The notes beneath the pieces were generated by a model. The model did not search any database. It was not told the origin of the DNA and saw only the letters and a list, made by a program, of their open reading frames with translations. The translations under genes and the position numbers were made by a program. From the NCBI GenBank assembly GCA_031292275.1, contig JARLHL010000065.1, positions 1 to 36,689 of the forward strand: a stretch of DNA of 36,689 bases. Reading direction: 5' to 3'. The DNA comes from Desulfocapsaceae bacterium. GTDB lineage: Bacteria > Desulfobacterota > Desulfobulbia > Desulfobulbales > Desulfocapsaceae. Positions 25,005 to 33,281 of this stretch are shown here, in pieces (within the stretch, counting starts at the first letter, position 1; every line of letters starts with the position of its first letter).

Positions 25005-25427
25005 ATGGAACCATTTAACGTTCTTATTGTCGATGATGAACAGGAGTTCAGGGAGATGACCATCAAGCGCCTGAACAAGAGGGGCCTGAGGTGCTTCGGG
25101 GCGGAGAATGGCATGGAGGCGTTGGAACAGGTGGAAAAACGAGAGATTGACGTGGTGCTGCTCGATGTCAAGATGCCGGGAATGGATGGGATCATGACTT
25201 TGCGGGAGATTAAACGGATACAGCCCGAAATCGAGGTCGTCATGCTTACCGGACATGCCTCGGTGGAGTCGGGGATTGAAGGAATGAGATTGGGTGCCTT
25301 CGATTATCTGATGAAACCAATCGAGCTCGAACCGCTGATCGAGAAACTGCTGGAGGCCAATGAAAAGAAGGTCTTGCGCCGGCAGAGCATGGATTCAATC
25401 CGGAATGACAATTCCGGCGCCCTGTAA
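25005..25427 (+). CDS. Stand-alone response regulator (receiver only)
   Basis: A 140-residue receiver domain with acidic pocket VDDEQE near residue 10, phospho-acceptor Asp54 (VVLLDVKMPGMDG), switch Thr in LTGHAS and Lys104 in LMKPIE. There is no DNA-binding or enzymatic output domain, so it must act through a partner protein. It is 34 bp downstream of the Cache kinase gene with a clear AAGGAG site and is its probable phosphate acceptor. It shares LTGHASV, GAFDY and KPI features with the second receiver at 30219, suggesting the two are paralogues serving one pathway. Confidence 0.92.
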   Translation: MEPFNVLIVDDEQEFREMTIKRLNKRGLRCFGAENGMEALEQVEKREIDVVLLDVKMPGMDGIMTLREIKRIQPEIEVVMLTGHASVESGIEGMRLGAFDYLMKPIELEPLIEKLLEANEKKVLRRQSMDSIRNDNSGAL

Positions 25428-25572
25428 GGCCCGAGCACATGACGGCTGGGTTATGCGGGGGGGAAAGGGTATCAGTCTTTTCTTCCTTAGATGGCCTGAC
25501 GGAAAAAAATAGAAAATAAGGTGGATTAACGAAAACATGTAGGAATAATTTTGAGAATTTTAGGAGGAGAAT

Positions 25573-26850
25573 ATGAGGTTTTTACGTGATTTACACTGTT
25601 TACTCATGAAAGGGTCGCAGGCCCATGCCAGGTGGGAGTTGGAAATGTCCGACAATATCCTGCGCAGCCGCGGCAGGATGTTTATCCTTGGTCTGCTGCT
25701 GATCCCGGTTTTTCTCGGCGGTATCGCCATTGCCGGCGGCGATGGCTCCAATCTTCCCCAGCTTATCGGAGGCAAGTCGGCGTATATGCCATCATTTTAT
25801 ACCCCGGTTATTTTCTTTGCGTCAATCTTTGTCGGACTGTGCGCGGGGCTTATCACCGGTTGTATCGGCGCCGGCGGCGGTTTCATTATCGCCCCTGCCC
25901 TGATGAGTGCCGGCGTCAAGGGTATCCTGGCGGTGGGGACTGACCTTTTTCATATCTTTGCCAAGGCAATCATGGGCAGTGTCCTTCATAAAAAACTGGG
26001 TAATATCTCTGTATCGCTGGCCGTGACCTTTCTTATCGGCTCCATAGTGGGTGCGACCCTCGGCGGTATGCTGAACAGGTACCTCTATGACCTGAACCCG
26101 GTGCTGAGTGACCTCTTTATCACGGTAGTCTATGTTATCATCTTGGGTTTCCTCGCATTTTATGCCCTTATTGATTACTACAAGGCGAGAAAGGGGGAGG
26201 CTGCCGAATCTGCACCCGGCGCCGGGGCGGCCGAAGCGATCCCGCCCATGGGGAAGAAAATTCAATCTGTCAATATCCCTCCGATGCTGACCTTTGATGA
26301 AGGCATTACCCCGGGCGGCCGGAAGATCTCAGCGATTTTTCTGATCCTGAGCGGCTTCATTGTCGGTATGGCTGCTGCGATCATGGGTGTCGGCGGCGGC
26401 TTCCTGACCTTCCCGATCTTTGTTTACGGGCTGGGCGTTTCATCCATGACCACAGTGGGCACGGATATATTCCAAATCGTTTTTACAGCAGGTTACGGTG
26501 CTCTCAGCCAGTATGCCATCTTCGGTTTTGTTTTCTATACCCTGGCAATGGGGATGTTGCTGGGCTCGCTGATAGGTGTGCAGATCGGCTCATTGGTGAC
26601 CAGGATCGTGCCGGGGATCATGATCCGCGGCTTTTTCGCCCTGGCGGTCACGGCTGGTTTCATCAACCGATTTTTCGCCTTGCCTGAAAAACTGCAGAGT
26701 TTGAAGATGATTGCGATTTCAAAGGATATAGGGGCCCTTTTAAATACCGTTGGCAACAGCCTGTTCTTTGTGATCATAGGGGCTTTCACGGTATGGGTAT
26801 TGTATTCATTTTTCAGTAATATAAAAGAACTGAAAACGGAGGGGCATTGA
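25573..26850 (+). CDS. TauE/SafE-family anion permease
   Basis: A 425-residue membrane protein of the TauE/SafE family. About 35 soluble N-terminal residues (with SQAHARWELEMSDNILRSR) precede 8-10 TM segments. The two family repeats are seen at ITGCIGAGGGFIIAPALMSAGVKG and AAAIMGVGGGFLTFPIFVYGLG, each followed by a VGTD motif. A ~60-residue cytoplasmic loop rich in Ala and Pro lies between the halves. The family exports or imports sulfite, sulfoacetate and other small anions; which one here is unknown. A strong AGGAGGAG site precedes the start. It is followed after one base by a two-TM protein, so the pair is co-translated. Confidence 0.9.
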   Translation: MRFLRDLHCLLMKGSQAHARWELEMSDNILRSRGRMFILGLLLIPVFLGGIAIAGGDGSNLPQLIGGKSAYMPSFYTPVIFFASIFVGLCAGLITGCIGAGGGFIIAPALMSAGVKGILAVGTDLFHIFAKAIMGSVLHKKLGNISVSLAVTFLIGSIVGATLGGMLNRYLYDLNPVLSDLFITVVYVIILGFLAFYALIDYYKARKGEAAESAPGAGAAEAIPPMGKKIQSVNIPPMLTFDEGITPGGRKISAIFLILSGFIVGMAAAIMGVGGGFLTFPIFVYGLGVSSMTTVGTDIFQIVFTAGYGALSQYAIFGFVFYTLAMGMLLGSLIGVQIGSLVTRIVPGIMIRGFFALAVTAGFINRFFALPEKLQSLKMIAISKDIGALLNTVGNSLFFVIIGAFTVWVLYSFFSNIKELKTEGH

Positions 26851-26851
26851 T

Positions 26852-27541
26852 ATGAGCGTGCAGAAAAAAATGAAAATCAGAGGAATTCTGATGCTGATCA
26901 GTTTCTTTGGAATCCTGGCGGTGATCTTTTCTCCAATCTTTCCTGGAAAAAACAATGGCTTGGATTATATGGATAATCTTTTTAACACCATCTCCAAAGG
27001 ATCATCCTATTTTATTCCCAAGGCTATGACGGACAGTGAGAAATTTGTCGGAAAGAATATTGACCTCAAAATCAAAATGGAAAATGAACAGCAGGCGACA
27101 GACACGGCAAAGCTTCTGCAGGAGGCAGGTGCTCAGGTTCAGGTGACCGGTAAAGAGCTGGCTGTCAAGGGAGATGCCGGCCATATTCTGAAGAGCTGTC
27201 TCACCGATGCCGACTTCATGTTCAAGAACGATGGAAAGCCGATTGCCGATAAGTACGGATTCTCAGAGCGGAAGGCCTTGTATGACTGGTGGGTGGCATT
27301 TAAGGCCATCGGCAATGAGCTGACCGTCCAGAGTAATTTTGAACTGGTCAAGTCCTTTTCCAATGTCCAGAAAAAGGCCCTTGAACCTGCCTATAACTAT
27401 TACAACATAGAGGCCAAAAGCTGGGAGAAGAATATCTTCCTGATTGTCTGTGCACTTGGCTTTTATGTCTTCTATACCCTTTGGTATGGTTTTGGTCTTT
27501 TGTATCTCTTTGAGGGAATCGGTCTCAAGATCGGACATTAA
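26852..27541 (+). CDS. Unknown two-TM protein, partner of TauE permease
   Basis: A 229-residue protein that I do not recognise. TM1 is at about 9-27 (GILMLISFFGILAVIFSPIF) and TM2 at about 193-216 (IFLIVCALGFYVFYTLWYGFGLLYLF). The ~160 residues in between are soluble and probably extracytoplasmic, with a small alpha/beta unit (IDLKIKMENEQQATDTAKLL, then AGAQVQVTGKELAVKG). A GGAGGGG ribosome site lies in the end of the upstream gene, and only one base separates the two genes, pointing to a subunit or regulator of the TauE-family permease. A strong terminator follows its stop codon. Confidence 0.75.
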   Translation: MSVQKKMKIRGILMLISFFGILAVIFSPIFPGKNNGLDYMDNLFNTISKGSSYFIPKAMTDSEKFVGKNIDLKIKMENEQQATDTAKLLQEAGAQVQVTGKELAVKGDAGHILKSCLTDADFMFKNDGKPIADKYGFSERKALYDWWVAFKAIGNELTVQSNFELVKSFSNVQKKALEPAYNYYNIEAKSWEKNIFLIVCALGFYVFYTLWYGFGLLYLFEGIGLKIGH

Positions 27542-27564
27542 ATCCTTATGCGGTAACACGAATG

Positions 27565-27614
27565 GCGGACTGCGGAGGGGATGGTTTTTCCAGTTGCAGT
27601 CCGCTTTTTATTTT
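27565..27614 (+). terminator. Strong terminator or attenuator just before the PEP-synthase-like gene
   Basis: GCGGACTGC (27565-27573) and GCAGTCCGC (27596-27604) form a perfect 9-bp stem with a 22-nt loop, followed by TTTTTATTTT. The next start codon is only 12 bases after the T run, so downstream transcription must pass through or start within this element. Confidence 0.85.
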
Positions 27615-27625
27615 AAAGGGCCCTT

Positions 27626-30187
27626 ATGCAGAGAATGCTCACCTTTATTAAAGAACTGTTTTCACCCCCTCCCTCCGCGCCTCCCATGACTCCGGCTGAA
27701 CTGAAGGATGCCTTCAGAAAACGATACCGGAATTTCAGGGCCTTACTGACGGCCAATAACAATGCCCTTCAGGCCATGGCCGAGCTTGAGAAAATCTACT
27801 ATAGCGGTGAGTCCTACCGGATGGCAGTCATTCGTTCAAAGACCACCACTATCCTTGTCAATGTCTATAAGATGATCAGCAGCCTCCTGGAAATGTCGGG
27901 GGGAAGGTACAAAGATCTTGAAGTCATTTTTGAGAAAATCAGTCATGAAATTGAAAAAATAATTGAAAAGAAGCCCAGCTTTTCCCAGGGGCCATTTATT
28001 CTGCCCTTAGCGGAGGTGGGAGAAAAGGACAGGGCCCAGGTTGGCGAAAAAATGGCAAATCTGGGAGAGATTGTCCGGGTTCCCGGTTGTGTGGTTCCGC
28101 AGGGCTTCGTGATCACGGCGTCAGCCACCCGGCATTTTCTGACCGCTGATCATATCGCCGAGATCAACCGGCGACTGCAGCTGCTGGATCCCGATGACCT
28201 CGACGGACTCCTCAGGACCTGTGCAGAGATCAGGAAAGATATCCTCGATATTCCTATGCCTCCGGATCTGGAGGAGTTGCTCCATGTCCATTATGCCCGG
28301 CTGGAGATGGTCAGTCGACCCGGCTGCTGGCTGGCCGTTCGTTCAAGTGCGCTGGGAGAGGATGCCGCCGGCGTCTCCTTTGCCGGTCTCTACCGTACCA
28401 TCCTGAATGTGGACGGGGACGGTCTGGTTGCCGCGTACAAGGAGATAATTGCCAGCAAATACGGGGCCAGGGCCATTGCATACCGGCGGAAGAGGGGATA
28501 TCGGCATGAAGATATTGAGATGTGTGTCGGATGTCTGGTGATGGTCGATGCCCTTACCAGCGGTGTGACCTATTCCAGGGATCCGAGCGAGGAAGAGAGC
28601 GAGGTGGTCCGCATCAACGCCCTTTCGGGTATAGCGAAGGGGGTGGTTGATGGCACCCGGACCACGGATCTTTATCTGGTCAGCCGGGAAACACCCCATG
28701 CCGTCGTGTATCGGGAAATCCGCCAGGGGCAGGGCAAAGCTTCGGACCAGTGTGCCGACTCCTCCCTGACCTATGGCCAGATTCGGAAGCTTGCCGAAAT
28801 GGCGCTTCGTCTCGAAGGGCATTTCGGCAAGCCCCAGGATATGGAATGGTCGTTCGATCACCAGGGCGCGCTGACAATCCTGCAGAGCAGGCCGATGCTG
28901 ATCAGTCAGCCGCAGAATGCGCAGGAGGAGGCTGCTCCGTCCTCCCGGGCAGAGAACGGGGAACAGCCGATTCTTTTCGGCGGGATATGCGCCAGTACAG
29001 GTATTGCCTGTGGGACGGTTTTTCGGGTCAATGCCGCGTCAGAGATGCCTGATGTCCCGATGGGCGCTGTCCTGGTGCTTGAGCATCCCCTGCCTGAATG
29101 GGCGCCCCTGCTCAGCAGGGCAGCGGCGGTGATCGCCGAAAGCGGCAGCGAGGCCGGGCATCTGGCCACGGTATCGCGGGAATTTGCCATTCCGGCCCTC
29201 TTCAGTCTGGCGGGGGCGATGGATCTCCTTGCCGATGGCGAGACGATCACCGTCAATGCCTCGGCCCGAAGCGTGTATCTGGGGTGCCGGCAGGATCTGC
29301 TCACCCAGCGGGCAGTCAGGAAGGACATCATGGCGGGCAGTCCGGTGCAGAGGATTTTGACCGAGGCCCTGCAGTATATTACGCCGCTTAATCTCAATGA
29401 CCCCAATGCCCCGCAATTCAAATCCTCCTGGTGCGAGACCCTGCATGATATCACCCGCTTCTGCCATGAGAAATCGGTCTATGAGATGTTTAATTTCGGC
29501 CGGGAGTACAAGTTTGATCAGGGGGCTGCCAAAAGGCTGGTTGGTGAGGTGCCTCTGGAGTGGTGGGTCGTCGATCTGGCGGACGGTTTCAGGGCGGGTG
29601 CCGATGCCCAGGGTCAGACCATCCGCATTGAGGATATTGTTTCGGTGCCGATGCTGGCCATATGGCAGGGGATATCTGCCTTTCCCTGGGAGGGCCCGCC
29701 GCGGGTCAGCGTCAGGGGCTTCGGCTCCATCATCTTTCAATCGACCATGCGACCGGAGTTGGATCCGGCGGTCGCTTCTGCACTGACGACGAGAAATTAC
29801 TTTCTGGTTTCGAAAAATTTCTGTAATCTCAGCGTACGTCTTGGGTATCATTACGCAATGATTGAGGCCTATATCAGTGATCTGTTGACCGAGAGCTATG
29901 TGACCTTTCGTTTTAAAGGCGGGGCGGCAGACATGAAGCGCAAGGCTGTTCGGGCCAGACTCCTGGCCGAAATCCTGCAGACCTTTGAGTTCCGCGTCGA
30001 GCTGCGTTCAGATTCGCTGCTGGCCAGGGTCAAGAAGCGTCCGACGGAATTTCTGGAGCGGCGTTTGAAGATTCTCGGCTATCTGATCCTGCATGCCCGT
30101 CAGCTTGATATGGTCATGAATATGCCGAATGCGGTTGAGCGATATAAAGAAAAATTTCTGACGGATATCGAAAAAATGCTCTCCTGA
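27626..30187 (+). CDS. PEP-synthase-like phosphotransferase, paralogue 1
   Basis: An 853-residue dikinase-like protein. Residues 1-130 are a helical domain (TANNNALQAMAELEKI). The PPDK_N ATP-grasp domain covers about 135-435 (GEKMANLGEI, AVRSSALGEDAAGVSFAG, SGVTYSRDP, QDMEWSF, ILQSRPM). The swivelling phospho-histidine domain covers 465-560 with His512 in ESGSEAGHLATVSREFAIPA. The final ~290 residues (SSWCETLHDITRFCHEK, EWWVVDLADGF) do not resemble the PEP/pyruvate TIM barrel, which is missing. It should therefore form a phospho-histidine from ATP, but its acceptor is unknown, as with rifampin phosphotransferase-type enzymes. The start is supported by alignment with paralogue 2. Confidence 0.85.
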   Translation: MQRMLTFIKELFSPPPSAPPMTPAELKDAFRKRYRNFRALLTANNNALQAMAELEKIYYSGESYRMAVIRSKTTTILVNVYKMISSLLEMSGGRYKDLEVIFEKISHEIEKIIEKKPSFSQGPFILPLAEVGEKDRAQVGEKMANLGEIVRVPGCVVPQGFVITASATRHFLTADHIAEINRRLQLLDPDDLDGLLRTCAEIRKDILDIPMPPDLEELLHVHYARLEMVSRPGCWLAVRSSALGEDAAGVSFAGLYRTILNVDGDGLVAAYKEIIASKYGARAIAYRRKRGYRHEDIEMCVGCLVMVDALTSGVTYSRDPSEEESEVVRINALSGIAKGVVDGTRTTDLYLVSRETPHAVVYREIRQGQGKASDQCADSSLTYGQIRKLAEMALRLEGHFGKPQDMEWSFDHQGALTILQSRPMLISQPQNAQEEAAPSSRAENGEQPILFGGICASTGIACGTVFRVNAASEMPDVPMGAVLVLEHPLPEWAPLLSRAAAVIAESGSEAGHLATVSREFAIPALFSLAGAMDLLADGETITVNASARSVYLGCRQDLLTQRAVRKDIMAGSPVQRILTEALQYITPLNLNDPNAPQFKSSWCETLHDITRFCHEKSVYEMFNFGREYKFDQGAAKRLVGEVPLEWWVVDLADGFRAGADAQGQTIRIEDIVSVPMLAIWQGISAFPWEGPPRVSVRGFGSIIFQSTMRPELDPAVASALTTRNYFLVSKNFCNLSVRLGYHYAMIEAYISDLLTESYVTFRFKGGAADMKRKAVRARLLAEILQTFEFRVELRSDSLLARVKKRPTEFLERRLKILGYLILHARQLDMVMNMPNAVERYKEKFLTDIEKMLS

Positions 30188-30218
30188 TGTCCGCCGTCAA
30201 CTCTCTGGAGGTCCAGCT

Positions 30219-30602
30219 ATGCCGAATAAACTGCTGATGGTCGATGATGAGGCGGATTTTCGTGAAATCATGGGAAAATTTTTTAAACGACGTAAGATTG
30301 AGTTCGAAATGGCGGCTGGTTGCAGGGAGGCCATGGACCTGATCGGCCAGGACAGCTTTGATGTGGTGATCATGGATGTCAGCATGCCGGGGCTCGACGG
30401 AATAGAGTGCATGGCGGAAATAAAGAAGATCAGGCCCGACATGGAGGTCATAATTCTCACCGGGCATGCTTCCGTTAATACAGGTTTGGTCGGCATGAAG
30501 AAAGGGGCCTTTGATTACTGTCTTAAGCCCATCGATTTTGACGAGTTGCTGGAAAAGGTACTCCTGGCCCGGGAGAGGGCTGCCGGAAAGGCCGGAGGAT
30601 GA
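30219..30602 (+). CDS. Stand-alone response regulator between the two paralogues
   Basis: A 127-residue receiver-only protein: acidic pocket VDDEAD, phospho-acceptor Asp53 (VVIMDVSMPGLDG), LTGHAS switch and Lys103 (CLKPID). No output domain. It is 31 bp after PEP-synthase-like paralogue 1 and 33 bp before paralogue 2, with a GGAGG site, so the three genes form one operon. It resembles the receiver at 25005. The arrangement suggests it controls, or is controlled by, the flanking phosphotransferases, possibly by protein contact; this is inference. Confidence 0.92.
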   Translation: MPNKLLMVDDEADFREIMGKFFKRRKIEFEMAAGCREAMDLIGQDSFDVVIMDVSMPGLDGIECMAEIKKIRPDMEVIILTGHASVNTGLVGMKKGAFDYCLKPIDFDELLEKVLLARERAAGKAGG

Positions 30603-30635
30603 TCGCCATCAACCTATTTTTTAGTCCTTCTGATC

Positions 30636-33227
30636 ATGCATCCCATTCTGCGCCGTATTAAGGAACTTCTTTTTCCGAGCCTGAAGACCTCTCTTTCTTC
30701 GGAGGAGTTGGAGTCGCTCTTCCGGGTCCGGTACCAACACTTCCGCACCCTTCTCACCGCCAATAATAATGCCCTGGGCGCTATGGCCGAGCTTGAACAG
30801 GCCTTGATTTCCGGGCAGACCTACAGCCTGGCGCTGGTCCGGGCCAGGACTACCGTTGTCCTGGTCAGCGTTTACAAAATGGTGCAGAGCATGATTGCCC
30901 TGGCCGACGGCCGGTACCGCGATCTGGAGAAGATCTTCGAGCGGATCAGCAAGGAGGTGGACGCCATCATCGAGCGGACTCCAGCGGAGAGGGAAGGCCC
31001 ATGGATCCTGCCCCTGGCCGACATCACCAGGGATATGGCGGATCAGGTCGGGGAGAAAATGGCCAATCTGGGAGAGGCGGCAAGGCTGCCGGGCATTCGG
31101 ACGCCAGGAGGGTTCGTCCTGACCGCCAGTGCCGGCCGCTATCTGATGGCGGCTGGCGATCTGGGCCGGGAGATCAATCGCCTTGAGCAACAGCTGGACC
31201 CTGGGGATCTGGAAAAACTCTACAGCAGCAGCGCAGCCATACAGGGGCTGATCAGCGGCAGCAGCATGCCCGGAGATCTGGAGGAGCTGATGCTGTCGGC
31301 CTATGCGAGGCTTGAAGGAGAGACCCAGCCGGGCATCCTGGTGGCCATGCGGTCCAGCGCCACCGGGGAGGATCTGGCCGGAGCCTCCTTCGCCGGGCAG
31401 TATCATACCGAGCTGAACGTGGACCGGGAGTTCCTGGGCTATACGTACAAGGAGGTGGTTGCCTCAAAATTTACCAGCCGGGCCATTCTCTACCGCCTGA
31501 AAAAGGGGTATCGTCACGCTGATATCGAGATGTGCGTCGGTTGTCTGGCCATGATTGAGGCCTCGGTCAGCGGGGTGACCTATACGCGGGAACCGACCGA
31601 TCCCGGCAGTGGCTGGCTGGTGATCAATGTGGTTGCCGGGGCGGCCCGCAAGGTCGTCGATGGGACGGTCATGACCAGGCGTCTCCTGGTTTCCCGGCAG
31701 GATCCTCGGAGGATTGTCCTGCATCACGGGACCGAGAAAGGCGAACAGGAAGCTCTGTCGGGACCGCTGCTGGCAGGTCTTTTGTCGCCTGCCCTGATTG
31801 AAGAACTGGCCCGGGTTGCCATTACCCTCGAAGGGCACTTCGGCGCCCCGCAGGATATTGAGTGGTCCATTGACAAGCAGGGGCAGATCTATGTCCTGCA
31901 GACCAGGCCCATGATGGTTGCTGCCGGCAGCAGGACCCCCGAGACTGCTCCGGAGACTGCGGATCCCGATATCCTCTTTCGTGGAGAAGTGACTGCCAGT
32001 CCAGGAATCGCCTGCGGCCCGGTTTTTGTCGTCTCCTCCATGGTTGATATCCTGAGGTTTCCTCAAGACGCGGTCCTGGTGGTCGAGCATCCCCTGCCCG
32101 ACTGGGCGCCGCTTCTCAGCCGGGCCGTAGCCCTGGTGGCGACCACGGGCAGTGAGGCCGGCCATCTGGCAACGGTGGCCCGGGAGTTCGGCATTCCCGC
32201 CCTCTTCGGCCTGCCTGATTCTGTCCGGGGACTGGCGGAAGGGACGCTGGTGACTGTAGACAGCAAGGGGCGAAGAATCTATCGCGGGCGCCGTGAGGAT
32301 CTTCTCCGCCTGAATGTGAACCCGCCGCCGGATCTGATGGCGGGCAGTCCGGTGCAGGCTGTCCTGAAACAGGTCCTGGAGCGCCTGACCCCGCTGAATC
32401 TGACCGACCCCCGTTCTCCCACTTTTAAGTCGTCCTGGTGTGAAACACTGCATGACATAACGCGATTCTGTCATGAGAAGGCCGTGACCGAGATGTTTGA
32501 CTTTGGCGGCCGGTATCATTTCAGCGAAAGGGCTGCAAGACGGCTGATGGGGGATGTGCCGCTGGACTGGTGGGTCATTAATCTGGCCGACGGGTTCCGC
32601 GATGATGCCGGTGTCGATAAGAATTTTGTTCATATTAACGCCATCGCGTCGCGGCCAATGCTGGCGATCTGGGAGGGGATTTCCGCCTTTCCCTGGGGCG
32701 GGCCGCCGGTCGTGGATATGAAGGGCATGGGATCCATCCTCTTTCAATCTATCATGCAGCCCGGGCTGGACCCTGCGGTGGCCTCGCCCATGACCGCAAA
32801 GAATTATTTCCTGATCTCCCGGAATTTTTGCAATCTCAGTGTCCGTCTCGGCTATCATTTTGCAATGATCGAGGCCTATCTCAGCGATCTGCTGACGGAG
32901 AGTTATGTCACTTTCACCTTTAAGGGTGGGGCAGCCGACGGCCAGCGCAAGGCCTCCCGGATCGTGTTTCTTGCCGAGATTCTTGAAAAATACGGTTTCA
33001 GGATTGAATTAAGGGGGGATGCCCTGACCGCCAGGGTTGAAAAGAGGCCCATGGATCTTCTGCTGCAGTACCTGAAAATCCTGGGATATCTCGTCCTCCA
33101 TGCCCGGCAGTTGGATATGATTATGAATAATCCTGAAAGGGTAAACGGATACAGGGAGAAATTCCGTACAGAAATAGACAGCCTGCTCAGGTTGCAACCT
33201 TCCAGGCCTGTTGCGGAGAACGGGTAG
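30636..33227 (+). CDS. PEP-synthase-like phosphotransferase, paralogue 2
   Basis: An 863-residue paralogue of the gene at 27626, with the same order: N-terminal helical domain (LLTANNNALGAMAELEQ), ATP-grasp (AMRSSATGEDLAGASFAGQY, SGVTYTREP, QDIEWSI, LQTRPMM), phospho-histidine domain with His510 (TTGSEAGHLATVAREFGIPALFG), then the same novel C-terminal domain (SSWCETLHDITRFCHEK, DWWVINLADGF). The PEP/pyruvate barrel is absent here too. The C-terminal domain is the most alike part of the two proteins. No Shine-Dalgarno is evident in the 30 bases before the start, yet the N-terminus aligns with paralogue 1. It has a short extra C-terminal tail. Acceptor unknown. Confidence 0.86.
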   Translation: MHPILRRIKELLFPSLKTSLSSEELESLFRVRYQHFRTLLTANNNALGAMAELEQALISGQTYSLALVRARTTVVLVSVYKMVQSMIALADGRYRDLEKIFERISKEVDAIIERTPAEREGPWILPLADITRDMADQVGEKMANLGEAARLPGIRTPGGFVLTASAGRYLMAAGDLGREINRLEQQLDPGDLEKLYSSSAAIQGLISGSSMPGDLEELMLSAYARLEGETQPGILVAMRSSATGEDLAGASFAGQYHTELNVDREFLGYTYKEVVASKFTSRAILYRLKKGYRHADIEMCVGCLAMIEASVSGVTYTREPTDPGSGWLVINVVAGAARKVVDGTVMTRRLLVSRQDPRRIVLHHGTEKGEQEALSGPLLAGLLSPALIEELARVAITLEGHFGAPQDIEWSIDKQGQIYVLQTRPMMVAAGSRTPETAPETADPDILFRGEVTASPGIACGPVFVVSSMVDILRFPQDAVLVVEHPLPDWAPLLSRAVALVATTGSEAGHLATVAREFGIPALFGLPDSVRGLAEGTLVTVDSKGRRIYRGRREDLLRLNVNPPPDLMAGSPVQAVLKQVLERLTPLNLTDPRSPTFKSSWCETLHDITRFCHEKAVTEMFDFGGRYHFSERAARRLMGDVPLDWWVINLADGFRDDAGVDKNFVHINAIASRPMLAIWEGISAFPWGGPPVVDMKGMGSILFQSIMQPGLDPAVASPMTAKNYFLISRNFCNLSVRLGYHFAMIEAYLSDLLTESYVTFTFKGGAADGQRKASRIVFLAEILEKYGFRIELRGDALTARVEKRPMDLLLQYLKILGYLVLHARQLDMIMNNPERVNGYREKFRTEIDSLLRLQPSRPVAENG

Positions 33228-33228
33228 A

Positions 33229-33264
33229 TCGGGGGAGGGCCGTCTGCCCCGGCGATTCCCCCGA
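33229..33264. terminator. Hairpin between convergent operons
   Basis: TCGGGGGA (33229-33236) and TCCCCCGA (33257-33264) form a perfect 8-bp stem with an inner GGGC/GCCC stem. It starts 2 bases after the stop of paralogue 2 and lies before the end of the convergent gene. There is no T run, so termination efficiency is uncertain. Confidence 0.5.
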
Positions 33265-33281
33265 CCTGTGCTCCGGGTCTC

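Noticed and set aside
31464-32858. 464-codon minus-strand open frame
   Set aside because: Antisense shadow of the second dikinase-like gene; no domain features.
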